A stretch of 64,000 nt of DNA, taken from positions 310,001-374,000 of the forward strand of contig NZ_JAIEZQ010000001.1 of assembly GCF_019679455.1 (NCBI RefSeq), read 5' to 3'. The position numbers were made by a program, and so were the translations under genes. Source of the DNA: Nocardioides jiangsuensis (GTDB taxonomy: Bacteria; Actinomycetota; Actinomycetes; Propionibacteriales; Nocardioidaceae). The notes beneath the pieces were generated by a model. It saw only the letters and a program-made list of their open reading frames with translations. It searched no databases and was not told the origin of the DNA. Positions 11,820 through 22,923 of the stretch are shown here, in pieces (within the stretch, counting starts at the first letter, position 1; each line of letters opens with the position of its first letter).

Positions 11820-12056
11820 TCAGCTGCCGCTCTTGAGCAACAGCCCGAGAGCGATGATGCACGCGAACCAGATCACACCCGCGCCGACAGTGATCCGGTC
11901 GAGGTTCCGCTCGGCGACGGAGGACCCGCCCAGACCGCTCGACACACCGCCACCGAACATGTCGGAGAGCCCGCCACCCCGGCCCTTGTGGAGCAGGACC
12001 AGCAGGATCAGCAGCAGGCTCGTCAGGATGAGCAGAACAGTGAAGACGGTAGTCAC
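11820..12056 (-). CDS. secG: Preprotein translocase subunit SecG
   Basis: Small membrane component of the SecYEG export channel, 78 aa. It has two hydrophobic segments (residues about 2-22 and 56-75) separated by the loop HKGRGGGLSDMFGGG, which is the family hallmark. It lies between tpiA and rbpA. The order gap-pgk-tpiA-secG is conserved in many actinobacteria. Confidence 0.95.
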   Translation of the reverse strand: MTTVFTVLLILTSLLLILLVLLHKGRGGGLSDMFGGGVSSGLGGSSVAERNLDRITVGAGVIWFACIIALGLLLKSGS

Positions 12057-12086
12057 GGTGAGAAAGCCTAACTCACAAAGGGGTTT

Positions 12087-12884
12087 TCAGATGACGGGCA
12101 TGTCGTAAAACCGGCAGATGCCGCCGAACTCGTCGGCCTGCAGGCTGGCGCCGCCGACGAGGCAGCCGTCGACGTCGTCCTTGTCCATGATGCCCGCGAC
12201 GTTGGCGGCCTTCACCGAGCCGCCGTAGAGGATCCGCAGCTTGGCCGCCGCGTCCTCCGAGAACGTCTCCGCGACCCGGCCGCGGATCGCCGCGCAGACC
12301 TCCTGCGCGTCGTCCGGGGTGGCCACCTCGCCGGTGCCGATCGCCCACACCGGCTCGTAGGCGACGACGGCGTCGGCGACCTGCTCGGGAGTCAGCCCGG
12401 CCAGCGAGCCGTCCACCTGGGCGAGCGTGTGCTCGACCTGGCGGCCCTCCTTGCGCACCTCGAGGCCCTCGCCGACACACACGATCGCGGTCATCCCCGC
12501 CGCGATCGCCTTCTTCGCCTTGGCGTTCACGGTCGCGTCCGTCTCGGCGTGGTACTCGCGGCGCTCGGAGTGGCCGACCACGACGTACGAGCAGCCGAGC
12601 TTGGCCAGCATCCCGGCCGAGATCTCGCCGGTGTAGGCGCCGCTGTCGTGCTCGGACACGTCCTGGGCGCCGTACCCGATCTTGAGCCGGTCCCCGTCCA
12701 CGAGTGTCTGCACGCTGCGCAGGTCGGTGAACGGGGGTACGACGACCACCTCGACCTTCGCGTAGTCGTGCTTCTTGTCCGACAGGGTCCACGCCAGCTT
12801 CTGGACCAGCACCACCGCTTCCTGGTGGTTGAGGTTCATCTTCCAGTTGCCCGCCATCAAGGGCACGCGCGAGTGCTTGGCCAT
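12087..12884 (-). CDS. tpiA: Triosephosphate isomerase
   Basis: Interconverts dihydroxyacetone phosphate and glyceraldehyde-3-phosphate. It has 265 aa. Motifs are [14 protein letters not shown] at the N-terminus, [13 protein letters not shown] (catalytic His) and the active-site [15 protein letters not shown] with the catalytic Glu, then [14 protein letters not shown]. Third gene of the gap-pgk-tpiA cluster; 38 nt separate it from pgk. Confidence 0.97.
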   Translation of the reverse strand: MAKHSRVPLMAGNWKMNLNHQEAVVLVQKLAWTLSDKKHDYAKVEVVVVPPFTDLRSVQTLVDGDRLKIGYGAQDVSEHDSGAYTGEISAGMLAKLGCSYVVVGHSERREYHAETDATVNAKAKKAIAAGMTAIVCVGEGLEVRKEGRQVEHTLAQVDGSLAGLTPEQVADAVVAYEPVWAIGTGEVATPDDAQEVCAAIRGRVAETFSEDAAAKLRILYGGSVKAANVAGIMDKDDVDGCLVGGASLQADEFGGICRFYDMPVI

Positions 12885-12922
12885 CTCTGCTCTCTCGTTA
12901 CAAGGGGTGTCGTGACGGGGTG

Positions 12923-14116
12923 TCAGGACAGGACGTCGATGCCGGGGAGGGCCTTGCCCTCGAGGTACTCCAGGCTCGCCCCGCCACCGGTGGAGATGTG
13001 CCCGAACGCGTTCTCGTCGAAGCCGAGGGTGCGTACGGCGGCCGCGGAGTCGCCCCCGCCGACGACCGACAGCCCGTCGACCTTCGTCAGGGCCTCGGCC
13101 ACGTCACGGGTCCCGCCGGCGAACTGCTCGAACTCGAACACGCCCATCGGCCCGTTCCAGAACACCGTCCGCGCGTCGGCGAGGGCCGCGGCGAACGCCG
13201 CGCCCGACTCGGGTCCGATGTCGAGCCCGATCTTGTCCGCCGGGATCTGGTCCGCGGGGACGACGGTGGACGTGGTGCCGTTGTCGCGCGGGAACTCGTC
13301 GGCGACCCGGATGTCGGTGGGCAGCAGGATCTGCACCCCCGACTCCTCGGCGCGACGGAGGTACTCGCGGCAGGTCTCGAGCTGGTCCTCCTCGAGCAGG
13401 CTGTTGCCGACCTCGTGGCCCTGGGCCTTGAGGAAGGTGAACACCATTCCGCCGCCGATCAGCAGCTTGTCGGCCTTGCCGAGCAGGTTGTCGATCACGC
13501 CGAGCTTGTCGGAGACCTTCGACCCGCCCAGCACGACCACGTACGGCCGCTCGGGGGTCTCGGTCAGCCGGCGCAGCACGTCGATCTCCGCGGCGACGAG
13601 GCCGCCCATCGCGTGCGGCAGCCGCTGCGCGACGTCGTACACCGATGCCTGCTTGCGGTGCACCACCCCGAACCCGTCGCTGACGAACACGTCGGCGAGC
13701 GCGGCGAGCCGGTCGGCGAACGCACCGCGTACGGCGTCGTCCTTGCTCGTCTCGCCCTCGTTGAAGCGGACGTTCTCGAGCACGGCGACCTGGCCGTCCT
13801 CGAGGGCGTCCACGGTGGCCTTCGCGCTGTCGCCCACGGTGTCGGTGGCGAACGCGACGTCCTGACCGAGGAGCTCACCGAGACGTGCCGCGACGGGCGC
13901 CAGGGAGTACTGCGGGTCCGGGGCGCCCTTGGGCCGGCCGAGGTGCGCGGTCACGACGACGCGCGCGCCCGCGTCGGCGAGCTTCTGGATGGTCGGCACG
14001 CTCGCCCTGATCCGGCCGTCGTCCGTGATGACCGTGCCCTCGAGGGGCACGTTCAGGTCGGACCGGACCAGGACGCGCTTACCGCGGACGTGGCCGAGGT
14101 CGTCGATGTGACGCAT
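12923..14116 (-). CDS. pgk: Phosphoglycerate kinase
   Basis: Makes ATP from 1,3-bisphosphoglycerate in glycolysis. It has 397 aa. Substrate-binding sequences are [13 protein letters not shown] and [12 protein letters not shown] near the N-terminus. The nucleotide part shows [15 protein letters not shown], '[15 protein letters not shown]' and [10 protein letters not shown]. It starts 4 nt after the gap stop, so the two are likely co-translated. Confidence 0.97.
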   Translation of the reverse strand: MRHIDDLGHVRGKRVLVRSDLNVPLEGTVITDDGRIRASVPTIQKLADAGARVVVTAHLGRPKGAPDPQYSLAPVAARLGELLGQDVAFATDTVGDSAKATVDALEDGQVAVLENVRFNEGETSKDDAVRGAFADRLAALADVFVSDGFGVVHRKQASVYDVAQRLPHAMGGLVAAEIDVLRRLTETPERPYVVVLGGSKVSDKLGVIDNLLGKADKLLIGGGMVFTFLKAQGHEVGNSLLEEDQLETCREYLRRAEESGVQILLPTDIRVADEFPRDNGTTSTVVPADQIPADKIGLDIGPESGAAFAAALADARTVFWNGPMGVFEFEQFAGGTRDVAEALTKVDGLSVVGGGDSAAAVRTLGFDENAFGHISTGGGASLEYLEGKALPGIDVLS

Positions 14117-14120
14117 CAGG

Positions 14121-15149
<1,029 letters not shown>

Positions 15150-15278
15150 TCAGGTCGGAACGACCGCCCGGTCGGGGCCGCCGTTGATCCCGACCCTACC
15201 GTCTGCCTCCGGAGCCGCGAAGGGGTCGTCCGGCCTACGTGCAGGTAACCCGCGGTCCCCGCGCCGGGACCCGGTCGG

Positions 15279-16265
15279 TCACTGCTGCTCGGCCAGCATC
15301 TCCGGTGTCAGGATCGACTCGGTGTCGGGGACGCCGAGCTCCTGCGCGCGCTTGTCGGCCATCGCGAGCAGCCGCCGGATCCGGCCGGCGATCGCGTCCT
15401 TGGTGAGCGGCGGGACGTGCAGCTGGCCGAGCTCCTCGAGCGAGGCCTGCTTGTGCTCGAGCCGCAGGTCGCCGGCCATCTTGAGGTGGTCGGGCACCTC
15501 GTCGCCGAGGATCTGCAGCGCCCGCTCGACCCGCGCCCCGGCTGCCACCGCGGCCCGCGCGGAGCGGCGCAGGTTGGCGTCGTCGAAGTTGGCGAGCCGG
15601 TTGGCGGTGGCGCGGACCTCCCGGCGCATCCGCCGCTCCTCCCACGCCATCAGCGACTCGTGGGCACCGAGCCGGGTGAGCAGGGCGCCGATCGCGTCGC
15701 CGTCGCGGATGACCACGCGGTCCACGCCGCGCACCTCGCGGGCCTTGGCGGAGATGCCGAGGCGGCGGGCGGCGCCGACGAGGGCGAGCGCGGCCTCGGG
15801 GCCGGGACAGGTCACCTCGAGCGCGGAGGACCGGCCCGGCTCGGTGAGGGAGCCGTGCGCCAGGAAGGCGCCGCGCCAGGCGGCCACGGCGTCACAGCCG
15901 GCGCCGGAGACGACCTGCGGGGGCAGTCCGCGGACCGGCCGGCCACGGCCGTCGAGCAGCCCGGTCTGGCGGGCCAGCGCCTCACCGTCGCGGACGACCC
16001 GGACGACGTAGCGGCTGCCCTTGCGGATGCCGTTGCCGGAGACCATCACGATGTCGGAGGGGTGGCCGTAGATCTCGGCGATGTCCTTGCGCAGCCGCCG
16101 GGCCGCGGAGCCGGTGTCCAGCTCGGCCTCGACCACGATCCGGCCGCTGACGATGTGGAGACCTCCGGCGAAGCGCAGCATCGAGGAGACCTCGGACTTG
16201 CGACAACAGGACTTCGTCACCGTGGTGCTGGCCAGTTCCGCCTTTACCTGTGCCGTCATCGCCAT
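15279..16265 (-). CDS. whiA: DNA-binding protein WhiA
   Basis: Transcription regulator combining a LAGLIDADG homing-endonuclease-like fold with a C-terminal helix-turn-helix. In actinobacteria it controls sporulation or cell division genes. It has 328 aa from the ATG at 16265 (AGGA 8 nt upstream); another ATG is at 16259. The frame stays open further upstream but the conserved part starts with TAQVKAELA. Recognisable are [18 protein letters not shown], '[20 protein letters not shown]' and the C-terminal '[20 protein letters not shown]'. It follows yvcK and rapZ in the classic uvrC-rapZ-yvcK-whiA order. Confidence 0.95.
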   Translation of the reverse strand: MAMTAQVKAELASTTVTKSCCRKSEVSSMLRFAGGLHIVSGRIVVEAELDTGSAARRLRKDIAEIYGHPSDIVMVSGNGIRKGSRYVVRVVRDGEALARQTGLLDGRGRPVRGLPPQVVSGAGCDAVAAWRGAFLAHGSLTEPGRSSALEVTCPGPEAALALVGAARRLGISAKAREVRGVDRVVIRDGDAIGALLTRLGAHESLMAWEERRMRREVRATANRLANFDDANLRRSARAAVAAGARVERALQILGDEVPDHLKMAGDLRLEHKQASLEELGQLHVPPLTKDAIAGRIRRLLAMADKRAQELGVPDTESILTPEMLAEQQ

Positions 16266-16335
16266 GCGTCCGATCCTGCCACGTCCTGGGCCCTTCCACG
16301 AATGCCCCGCGGGCGGCCCCGGGAACGGCGTCACC

Positions 16336-17316
16336 CTATGCGTCCCGCATCAGGGACGCATACGCATTGGCCAATTTGCCCGGATCGTGCCGGGGCGAGC
16401 CGTCGTCGGCGGCGACGTCGGCGACGACGAGGTCCGCACCGAAGGAGGCCGCGGTGGCCCGGAGGTGCTCGACGTCGGCGACCGCCCCGGCGTCGGCCAG
16501 GACCACGTCGAGCTTCAGCTCGGGGGCGTGCTCCAGCAGCACCTCGAGGTGGGTGTCGGGCGAGAACCCGTCGGTCTCCCCCGCCTGCGGCTCCAGGTTG
16601 AGCGTGACCACCTTGCGGGCGCTGGAGGTGACCAGCGCCTCACGGAGGCCGGGGACGAGCAGGTGCGGGATCACGCTGGTGAACCACGAGCCCGGGCCGA
16701 GCACCACCCAGTCGGCGTCGGCGATCGCGGCCAGCGCCTGCGGGCAGGCCGGCGGCTCCTGCGGGTCGAGGGCCACGGAGACCACCTGCCCGGACGTCGA
16801 CGCCACCTCGACCTGCCCGCGGACCGTGGTCAGCGCGTCCGGATGCTCGGCGTCGATGCCGCGGACCTGTGCGGTGATGTCCATCGGCGTGACCGCCATC
16901 GGCAGCACCCGGCCCTGCGCGCCGAGCAGCCGGCCCACCCAGTCGAGCCCGTCCACGTGGTCGCCGAGCAGCTCCCACAGCGTGACGATGAGCAGGTTGC
17001 CGACCGCGTGCTGGTCCATCTCCCCGGCGCTGGCGAACCGGTGCTGGAGCACGTCGGCCCAGGTCCGGCCCCAGTCGTCGTCGCCGCACAGCGCGGCCAG
17101 CGCCTGCCGCAGGTCGCCGGGCGGGAGCACGCCGAACTCGCGCCGCAGCCGGCCCGAGGAGCCGCCGTTGTCGGCGACGGTGACCACCGCGGTCAGGTCG
17201 GCGACGACGTGGCGCAGCGCGGACAGCGACGCGGACAGGCCGTGCCCGCCGCCGAGCGCCACCACCCGGACCGGCAGCGGCGCCGGGGTCGTCGGGTCAC
17301 TCACGGCCGAGATCAC
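16336..17316 (-). CDS. yvcK: YvcK/CofD-like gluconeogenesis factor
   Basis: Member of the YvcK family, linked in other bacteria to growth on gluconeogenic substrates and to envelope synthesis, with UDP-sugar binding. It has 326 aa. The N-terminal [17 protein letters not shown] and [25 protein letters not shown] are diagnostic. Its start overlaps the end of rapZ by about 20 nt; a GTG four codons in is another possible start. Part of the uvrC-rapZ-yvcK-whiA cluster. Confidence 0.93.
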   Translation of the reverse strand: MISAVSDPTTPAPLPVRVVALGGGHGLSASLSALRHVVADLTAVVTVADNGGSSGRLRREFGVLPPGDLRQALAALCGDDDWGRTWADVLQHRFASAGEMDQHAVGNLLIVTLWELLGDHVDGLDWVGRLLGAQGRVLPMAVTPMDITAQVRGIDAEHPDALTTVRGQVEVASTSGQVVSVALDPQEPPACPQALAAIADADWVVLGPGSWFTSVIPHLLVPGLREALVTSSARKVVTLNLEPQAGETDGFSPDTHLEVLLEHAPELKLDVVLADAGAVADVEHLRATAASFGADLVVADVAADDGSPRHDPGKLANAYASLMRDA

Positions 17317-18175
17317 GGTGCATCGGGCGTGCGTCGAGGCCGCGGGCGTTCAGCTGCGCCGCGATCTCCTCGGTCATCGCGACGCTGCGGTGCTTGCCGC
17401 CGGTGCAGCCGATCGCGACGGTCATGAACCGCTTGCCCTCGCGCAGGTACCCCTCGGCGACGGTCTCGATGAGCCCGACGTACTGCTCGACGAACTCCTT
17501 GGCCGCGGGACGCTCCTTGACGTACGCCGCCACCTCGCTGTCGCGCCCGGACAGGTGCCGCAGCTCGGGCACCCAGTACGGGTTGGGCAGGAAGCGCATG
17601 TCGGCGACGAGGTCGGCGTCGACCGGGATGCCGTACTTGAACCCGAAGCTCACCACGGTGGTCTTCAGCGACATGGTGTGCTCGGTGCCGAACGCCTCGG
17701 CGACCTTGTCGGTGAGCTGGTGCACGTTGAGGTTCGAGGTGTCGATCACCACGTCGGCGTCCCCGCGCAGCGAGGCGATCGCGGCGCGCTCGCGTTGCAG
17801 GCCGTCGAGCAGCCGGCCCCCTTCCTGCAGCGGGTGCGGCCGACGGGCCGCCTCCTGGCGGCGGACCAGCACGTCGTCGTTGGCCTCGAGGAAGAGCAGG
17901 GTGGTACGCCGTCCGGTCCGGCCCTGGGCCAGCACCTCCTGGAGGGAGCCGAAGAAGGAGCCCGACCGTACGTCGACCACCACGGCCACCGGCTGCAGGT
18001 TCCCCTGGCTCTCGTCGACCAGCCGCACCACGTCGGGCACCAGCTGCGGCGGCAGGTTGTCGACGACGAAGAACCCGAGGTCCTCGAGCTCCTTCGCGGC
18101 GGTGCTGCGGCCGGCCCCGGTCATCCCGGTCACCACCACCAGCTCGCCCCGCTGCTTCTCGTGGGCTGGGGACAT
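17297..18175 (-). CDS. rapZ: RNase adapter protein RapZ / nucleotide-binding YvcJ
   Basis: P-loop protein with a C-terminal YvcJ domain. It binds nucleotides and in enterobacteria controls glmS RNA turnover; its role in actinobacteria is not settled. It has 292 aa. The Walker A-like site is VVVTGMTGAGRSTAA (R replaces the usual K, which is common in this family), followed by LEDLGFFVVDNLPPQLV. The C-terminal part has 'FGFKYGIPVDADLVADMRFLPNP' (split here) and AIGCTGGKHRSVAM. The ATG at 18175 overlaps the uvrC stop (ATGA); the open frame upstream is inside uvrC and is not used. Confidence 0.93.
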   Translation of the reverse strand: MSPAHEKQRGELVVVTGMTGAGRSTAAKELEDLGFFVVDNLPPQLVPDVVRLVDESQGNLQPVAVVVDVRSGSFFGSLQEVLAQGRTGRRTTLLFLEANDDVLVRRQEAARRPHPLQEGGRLLDGLQRERAAIASLRGDADVVIDTSNLNVHQLTDKVAEAFGTEHTMSLKTTVVSFGFKYGIPVDADLVADMRFLPNPYWVPELRHLSGRDSEVAAYVKERPAAKEFVEQYVGLIETVAEGYLREGKRFMTVAIGCTGGKHRSVAMTEEIAAQLNARGLDARPMHRDLGRE

Positions 18176-20160
18176 CAGGACTCCTCGATCTCTCCGGTCG
18201 CGGTGTTCACGCTCACCGTCGTGGGCTGCTTCTTCTGCTCCGCGAGCGCGATCACGATCGCCTCCGCGGTGCGGGGCCCGATGCCCGGGACCGCCGCGAT
18301 GTCGTCCATGGTGGCGGCTCGCAGCTTCTTCAGCGAGCCGAACGTGTTGAGCAGCGTCTTCCGGCGCACCTCCCCGAGGCCGGGGACGTCGTCGAGCACG
18401 CTCTCCACCATGCTCTTGGACCGGCGGGACCGGTGATGGGTGATCGCGAACCGGTGCGCCTCGTCCCGGATCCGCTGGAGCAGGTAGAGCCCCTCGCTGG
18501 AGCGCGGCAGGATCACCGGGTCCTCCTGCCCGGGCAGCCACACCTCCTCGAGGCGCTTGGCGAGGCCGCAGACCGGGACGTCGTCGATGCCGAGCTCGTC
18601 GAGGGCGCGCTGGGCGGCGGCGACCTGCGGCGGTCCGCCGTCGACGACGACCAGCCCGGGGACGTAGGCGAACTTCTTGGGCCGCCCGGTCTCCGGGTCG
18701 ATGAGCATCGGCCCGTCGGGACCGTCCGCGGCGTCCGGGCCGCCGAGCTCGGGCTCCTCGGCCCGGTCGTCGAGCAGCCGCCGGAACCGGCGGGTGATCA
18801 CCTCGTGCATCGAGGCCACGTCGTTCTGGCCCTCGACGCCTTTGACGATGAACCGGCGGTACTCCCCCTTGCGGGCCAGGCCGTCCTCGAAGACCACCAT
18901 CGACCCGACGACCTCGGTGCCCTGGAGGTTGGAGATGTCGTAGCACTCGATGCGGAGCGGGGCGCCGGGCAGCTCGAGCGCGGCCTGGATCTCCTCGAGC
19001 GCCCGGTTGCGGGTGGTGAGGTCGCTGGCGCGCTTGGTCTTGTGCAACCCGAGCGCCTGGAAGGCGTTGCGGGCGACGGTCTCCTGGAGCGCCTTCTTGT
19101 CGCCGCGCTGCGGCACCCGCAGGGCGACCCGGGCGCCACGCAGGCCGGTGAGCCACTGCTCGACAGCGGCGGCGTCGTCGGGCAGCGCGGGCACGAGCAC
19201 CTCGCGCGGGATGGAGTCGGCGAGCTCCCCGTCGTACAGCTGGAGCAGGAACCGCTCGACCAGCTCGCCGGTGTCGACGTCCTCGGTCTTGTCGGCGACC
19301 CAGCCGCGCTGGCCGCGGATCCGCCCGCCGCGCACGTAGAAGATCTGCACGGCGACCTCGAGCGGGTCCTCCGCGAAGGCGACCACGTCGGCGTCGGTAC
19401 CGTCGCCGAGCACCACCTGCTGCTTCTCCATCGCCCGGTTGAGCGCGCCGATGTCGTCGCGCAGCCGCGCGGCCTTCTCGAAGTCCATCTCCGCGGACGC
19501 GGCGTACATCTGCTTCTCGAGCCGCTTGACGAAGTTCGTGGTCTGGCCGCTCATGAAGTCGCAGAAGTCCTGGACGATCTCGCGGTGCTCCTCGGCGGAG
19601 ACCTTGCCGACGCAGGGGGCGGCGCACTTGTCGATGTAGCCGAGGAGGCAGGGCCGGCCGATCTGCGCCGAGCGCTTGAACACCCCGTTGGAGCACGAGC
19701 GCATCGGGAAGACCCGCAGCAGCAGGTCGACGGTCTCCCGGATCGCCCAGGCGTGGGAGTAGGGCCCGAAGTAGCGCACGCCCTTCTTCTTCGCGCCGCG
19801 GCCGACCATGACCCGCGGGAACTCCTCGTTGAGGGTCACCGCGAGCCAGGGGTAGGACTTGTCGTCGCGGTACTTCACGTTGAACCGCGGGTCGTACTCC
19901 TTGATCCAGGAGTACTCCAGCTGCAGCGCCTCGACCTCGGTGTTCACCACGGTCCACTCCACCGACGCCGCAGTGGTCACCATCGTCGCGGTGCGCGGGT
20001 GGAGGTTGGTGATGTCCTGGAAGTACGACGAGAGCCGCGCCCGGAGGTTCTTCGCCTTGCCGACGTAGACCACGCGGCGGTGCTCGTCGCGGAACCGGTA
20101 GACCCCCGGAGACGCGGGGATGGACCCCGGCGCGGGACGGTAGGTCGACGGGTGAGCCAC
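18175..20160 (-). CDS. uvrC: Excinuclease ABC subunit C
   Basis: Makes the two incisions in nucleotide excision repair. It has 661 aa. The N-terminal GIY-YIG nuclease ([27 protein letters not shown]) is followed by a UvrBC motif (around [21 protein letters not shown]). Then comes the RNase H-like nuclease with [19 protein letters not shown] and [12 protein letters not shown], and C-terminal helix-hairpin-helix repeats ([30 protein letters not shown]). GTG start at 20160 is placed 6 nt after a TAGGGT box, suggesting a leaderless transcript. Confidence 0.97.
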   Translation of the reverse strand: MAHPSTYRPAPGSIPASPGVYRFRDEHRRVVYVGKAKNLRARLSSYFQDITNLHPRTATMVTTAASVEWTVVNTEVEALQLEYSWIKEYDPRFNVKYRDDKSYPWLAVTLNEEFPRVMVGRGAKKKGVRYFGPYSHAWAIRETVDLLLRVFPMRSCSNGVFKRSAQIGRPCLLGYIDKCAAPCVGKVSAEEHREIVQDFCDFMSGQTTNFVKRLEKQMYAASAEMDFEKAARLRDDIGALNRAMEKQQVVLGDGTDADVVAFAEDPLEVAVQIFYVRGGRIRGQRGWVADKTEDVDTGELVERFLLQLYDGELADSIPREVLVPALPDDAAAVEQWLTGLRGARVALRVPQRGDKKALQETVARNAFQALGLHKTKRASDLTTRNRALEEIQAALELPGAPLRIECYDISNLQGTEVVGSMVVFEDGLARKGEYRRFIVKGVEGQNDVASMHEVITRRFRRLLDDRAEEPELGGPDAADGPDGPMLIDPETGRPKKFAYVPGLVVVDGGPPQVAAAQRALDELGIDDVPVCGLAKRLEEVWLPGQEDPVILPRSSEGLYLLQRIRDEAHRFAITHHRSRRSKSMVESVLDDVPGLGEVRRKTLLNTFGSLKKLRAATMDDIAAVPGIGPRTAEAIVIALAEQKKQPTTVSVNTATGEIEES

Positions 20161-20166
20161 GCCCCA

Positions 20167-20172
20167 ACCCTA
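20167..20172 (-). promoter_or_regulatory. Candidate leaderless -10 for uvrC
   Basis: TAGGGT on the minus strand ends 6 nt before the GTG of uvrC, the spacing expected when transcription starts at or next to the start codon. No ribosome-binding site is seen. Confidence 0.5.
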
Positions 20173-20233
20173 CGGCGCGGATACGACAGTTCCACGCCGG
20201 AGCGGGTCCGTGTGACACACGCCGCGCCCGGAC

Positions 20234-20311
20234 GTGACCCGGCAGCGCTGCCCTCCGGCTCCTGCGTTCCGAGGCCGGTCGCAGGAGGGTTTCGGCGGCG
20301 CTGCCGGTCAC
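20234..20311 (-). terminator. Two-level hairpin downstream of the first PKD protein gene
   Basis: An outer stem of about 14 bp (GTGAC-C-CGGCAGCGC pairing with GCGCTGCCGGTCAC, one bulge) encloses an inner 8-bp stem (CTCCTGCG/CGCAGGAG). It begins 21 nt after the stop of the gene that ends at 20333. There is no T-run. The most likely role is transcription end or mRNA stabilisation. Confidence 0.55.
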
Positions 20312-20332
20312 TCGTGCCGGGCGCTCCGGGCT

Positions 20333-22567
20333 CTATCTCCTGCTCACGGCGAGGCCGTCGACGACCACCCACCTGCCCGAGGACAGGACCACGACGCGGA
20401 AGGATGCGCGGGTCTGACGCTCGTAGGAGGCCACCGGCACGAACACCCGCTTGCGCACCGAGTCGGACGCCAGGGAGATCCGCTTGACCAGGGTCCTCCC
20501 GCGGTACACCGCGACCTTCCCGCTGCCCGGCGCCTTGGTCACGACCAGGCCGATGCGCTTGGCGCTGATCACCTCGGTCAGGGCAGCGCCCTTGGCCGTC
20601 GACCTCATCACCGTGCCGAGGTAGGACCCGGCACTGGCCGCCTTCCGCCAGCTGCCCGCCACGGCCATGCTCCGCTCGTCCAGCGGGACCGCGGTGCACC
20701 GGACGGCCGACCACGGCCCGGTGTTCCCGAACCGGTCGGTGCCGCGTGCCTTGAAGCAGTACGTCTCGCCCGGGACGCCGCGGAAGCCCGCGGAGGTGCT
20801 CGTCGTGGCCGTCTGCCACGGCTGGTACGACGTGAAGCCGGCCTCCTGCGTGGCCTCCGAACGCCGGACCTCGTAGGACACGGCGGGCAGGCCCGTCGAG
20901 GTCGCCTTCCAGGCGGTGCCGACCCACCGGCTGGTGGTGTACGTGCGCGAGGGGCTGGACATGGCCACCGTGGGTCCACCGGCGGGGGCCACGGTCACCG
21001 TGTCCGTCGCCGTGCTCGAGGCGCCCGACCGGTTCGTCGCCGTCAGGGTGATGGTGTACTCCCCCGGCTCGTCGTACGTGTGCGACCCGGGGCTCGCCAG
21101 CGCGGACTCCTCCCCGTCGCCGAAGTTCCAGGAGTACCCGGTCGCACTCGTGGAGGTGTTGGTCAACGAGACCTCCAGCGGGTTGACGCCGTCCACCGGC
21201 TCGGCGGTGAAGCTCGCCGTCGGGTCCGGCACCGGGACGGACGCCGAGTTGTGCGCGTAGTAGCCCGTCACCTGGTCCGAGGCCAGCACGAGCAGCCCAC
21301 TGCCGCGCGTGACGTTCTGCTTGGTCGTCGTCGCGTTGTTGGTGTGCGTGTCGCTGGCCAGCTGGATGAAGGGGGTCCCCTTGCCTTCCGTGAAGCCGTA
21401 CGGCCCGGCGAGCGGGACGGTCTTCTGGTAGATGGTGCCCCCGTCGGTGGTATGGGTCGCGAAGACCCGGAGCAGGCCGTTGTCCCGGTCCACGACCACG
21501 ATCGGCCGGGTCATGTTGTCGGCCACCGTGCTGTGCGTGTAGTGCGACCAGCGGCCGTTCTCCAGCACCCAGAGCTGGACGAGAGCCGAGGCGGGGTCGA
21601 TCGGCTCGTTGTGGTCCGCGCCGGTCTTCACCACCAGGAACACCCGGCCGGCCCCGTCCCCGTCCACGCTGAGGTTGACGTGGTCGTCCGCCAGGTCGAT
21701 GCCCTTGGCGATGTTCTGCAGGGTCCAGCCCGTGCTGGAGGGGTCGCTGTCGGCGTGCTCCGCGACGTAGAACGCGGACTCCGAGGGACCGGTGGGCAGG
21801 GTCGGGTCCTGCTTGCTCCACACCACCGAGATCTTGCCGCCGTGCGCGACCACCGAGGAGATGTCGTCGTCGGACAGACCGGTGCTCTCCGGGATACCGG
21901 GAAGAGCCATCGGGTTGCCCCAGCTCTCGCCCTGGTTCGACCCGACGATCACCCTCACCTCGTAGGTGTTGGTCCCGTCCGTCAGGCTCCGGACGTTGGT
22001 GTAGGTCACCCACAGCCGGCCGGTGCTGTCCTTGGCGATGACCGCCGCCTCGACGCCGATGGTGTTCAGGGTGTCGTCGAGAGCCGCGTCCCGGGTGTAG
22101 GTGCCCGTGCTCTCGTCGTAGGTGAAGCGCCGGAACTGGATTGCGTCCGCCGCCGTCCTGCTGGTCCGCGCGGACACCACGTAGACGTGCTGGCCGTCCC
22201 AGAGCACGTCGACCCTGGCCTTCTCCCGCGAGTCGACCAGCGTCCCGGTGTCCACCCAGCTGTCGCTCACCGCGTCGAACCGGTAGATGTGGTGCGCGTT
22301 CGACGCGTCGTCCAGCAGCACCCCCCACCAGGTGTTGGTGCTCTCGACGTACCAGAGCTTGCTCTGCGGCTTCGACGCCGTCGGTGCGTCGTTGGGGTTG
22401 CTCGTGCTGACCGGGCTTCCGTACCGGAAGCCCCGGGTCCCCACGTCCCCCTCGGCGCCGGCCGCGGGTCCCGACAGTGCCAGCGGGGTCAGCCCGAGCG
22501 TCGCCACGGCGATGGCCATCGCGACGAAACGGACGAGCCCTGCACGTAGTGGTGTATTCCTGGTCAT
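20333..22567 (-). CDS. Secreted PKD-domain protein with N-terminal propeller-like region (paralogue A)
   Basis: Predicted secreted surface protein, 744 aa. A signal peptide covers about residues 1-38 (ends AAGA). Residues about 40-440 carry repeated short motifs such as LWYVE...WWGVLLD, DVLWDGQHVYVVSA, KDSTGRLWVTYTN and VNLSVDGDGAGRVFLVVKTG, which look like beta-propeller blades. A PKD domain follows at about 448-527 (SWNFGDGE...HTYDEPGEYTITLTATN). Then come a fibronectin-like stretch and a basic C-terminus. It resembles the gene at 28458-30659 along the propeller and PKD parts. Divergent from the glycerophosphotransferase-like gene. No catalytic residues recognised; binding of a surface polymer is only a guess. 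Confidence 0.8.
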   Translation of the reverse strand: MTRNTPLRAGLVRFVAMAIAVATLGLTPLALSGPAAGAEGDVGTRGFRYGSPVSTSNPNDAPTASKPQSKLWYVESTNTWWGVLLDDASNAHHIYRFDAVSDSWVDTGTLVDSREKARVDVLWDGQHVYVVSARTSRTAADAIQFRRFTYDESTGTYTRDAALDDTLNTIGVEAAVIAKDSTGRLWVTYTNVRSLTDGTNTYEVRVIVGSNQGESWGNPMALPGIPESTGLSDDDISSVVAHGGKISVVWSKQDPTLPTGPSESAFYVAEHADSDPSSTGWTLQNIAKGIDLADDHVNLSVDGDGAGRVFLVVKTGADHNEPIDPASALVQLWVLENGRWSHYTHSTVADNMTRPIVVVDRDNGLLRVFATHTTDGGTIYQKTVPLAGPYGFTEGKGTPFIQLASDTHTNNATTTKQNVTRGSGLLVLASDQVTGYYAHNSASVPVPDPTASFTAEPVDGVNPLEVSLTNTSTSATGYSWNFGDGEESALASPGSHTYDEPGEYTITLTATNRSGASSTATDTVTVAPAGGPTVAMSSPSRTYTTSRWVGTAWKATSTGLPAVSYEVRRSEATQEAGFTSYQPWQTATTSTSAGFRGVPGETYCFKARGTDRFGNTGPWSAVRCTAVPLDERSMAVAGSWRKAASAGSYLGTVMRSTAKGAALTEVISAKRIGLVVTKAPGSGKVAVYRGRTLVKRISLASDSVRKRVFVPVASYERQTRASFRVVVLSSGRWVVVDGLAVSRR

Positions 22568-22923
22568 TTCCCTTGTGTCCTCTCCTGGGGGCCCCCGTCG
22601 TGACCGCTCGAGAGGGTCACACCACCAGTTCGGCCGAAAACGCTTAAGGGAGACCCGGCGCGCGTGCGCCCCACATGCGAATTGTCGTTTTCCCCGCCCG
22701 GATCCGCCTCAGGCCGCGACAGCTGGTGCTGCGACTCTGCCTGAAACGTCGAAAAGAATTGAATGACTCGTTAGGACCAAATCCGTCGTAGCACGAGTCT
22801 GGAGATGGCCTATAGAAATCATTTTTCTTCATGCGAAAACGGGCATCCGTGACATTGCGCATTAATGCCGATCGCGTCGGTAATTCTTTGCGGAATCATC
22901 GGAATATCTCGCGTCGGTGCGCG
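22568..22923. promoter_or_regulatory. AT-rich divergent intergenic region
   Basis: About 356 bp between the divergent PKD gene and the glycerophosphotransferase-like gene. The part from about 22680 to 22920 is clearly richer in A and T than the rest of the window (runs such as GAAAAGAATTGAATGA). It probably holds both promoters. No specific operator was recognised. Local AT enrichment may reflect acquisition of the neighbouring surface-polymer genes. Confidence 0.5.

Noticed and set aside
16250-18436. 728-codon plus-strand open frame opposite yvcK, rapZ and uvrC
   Set aside because: It overlaps three well-identified genes and has biased composition without motifs.
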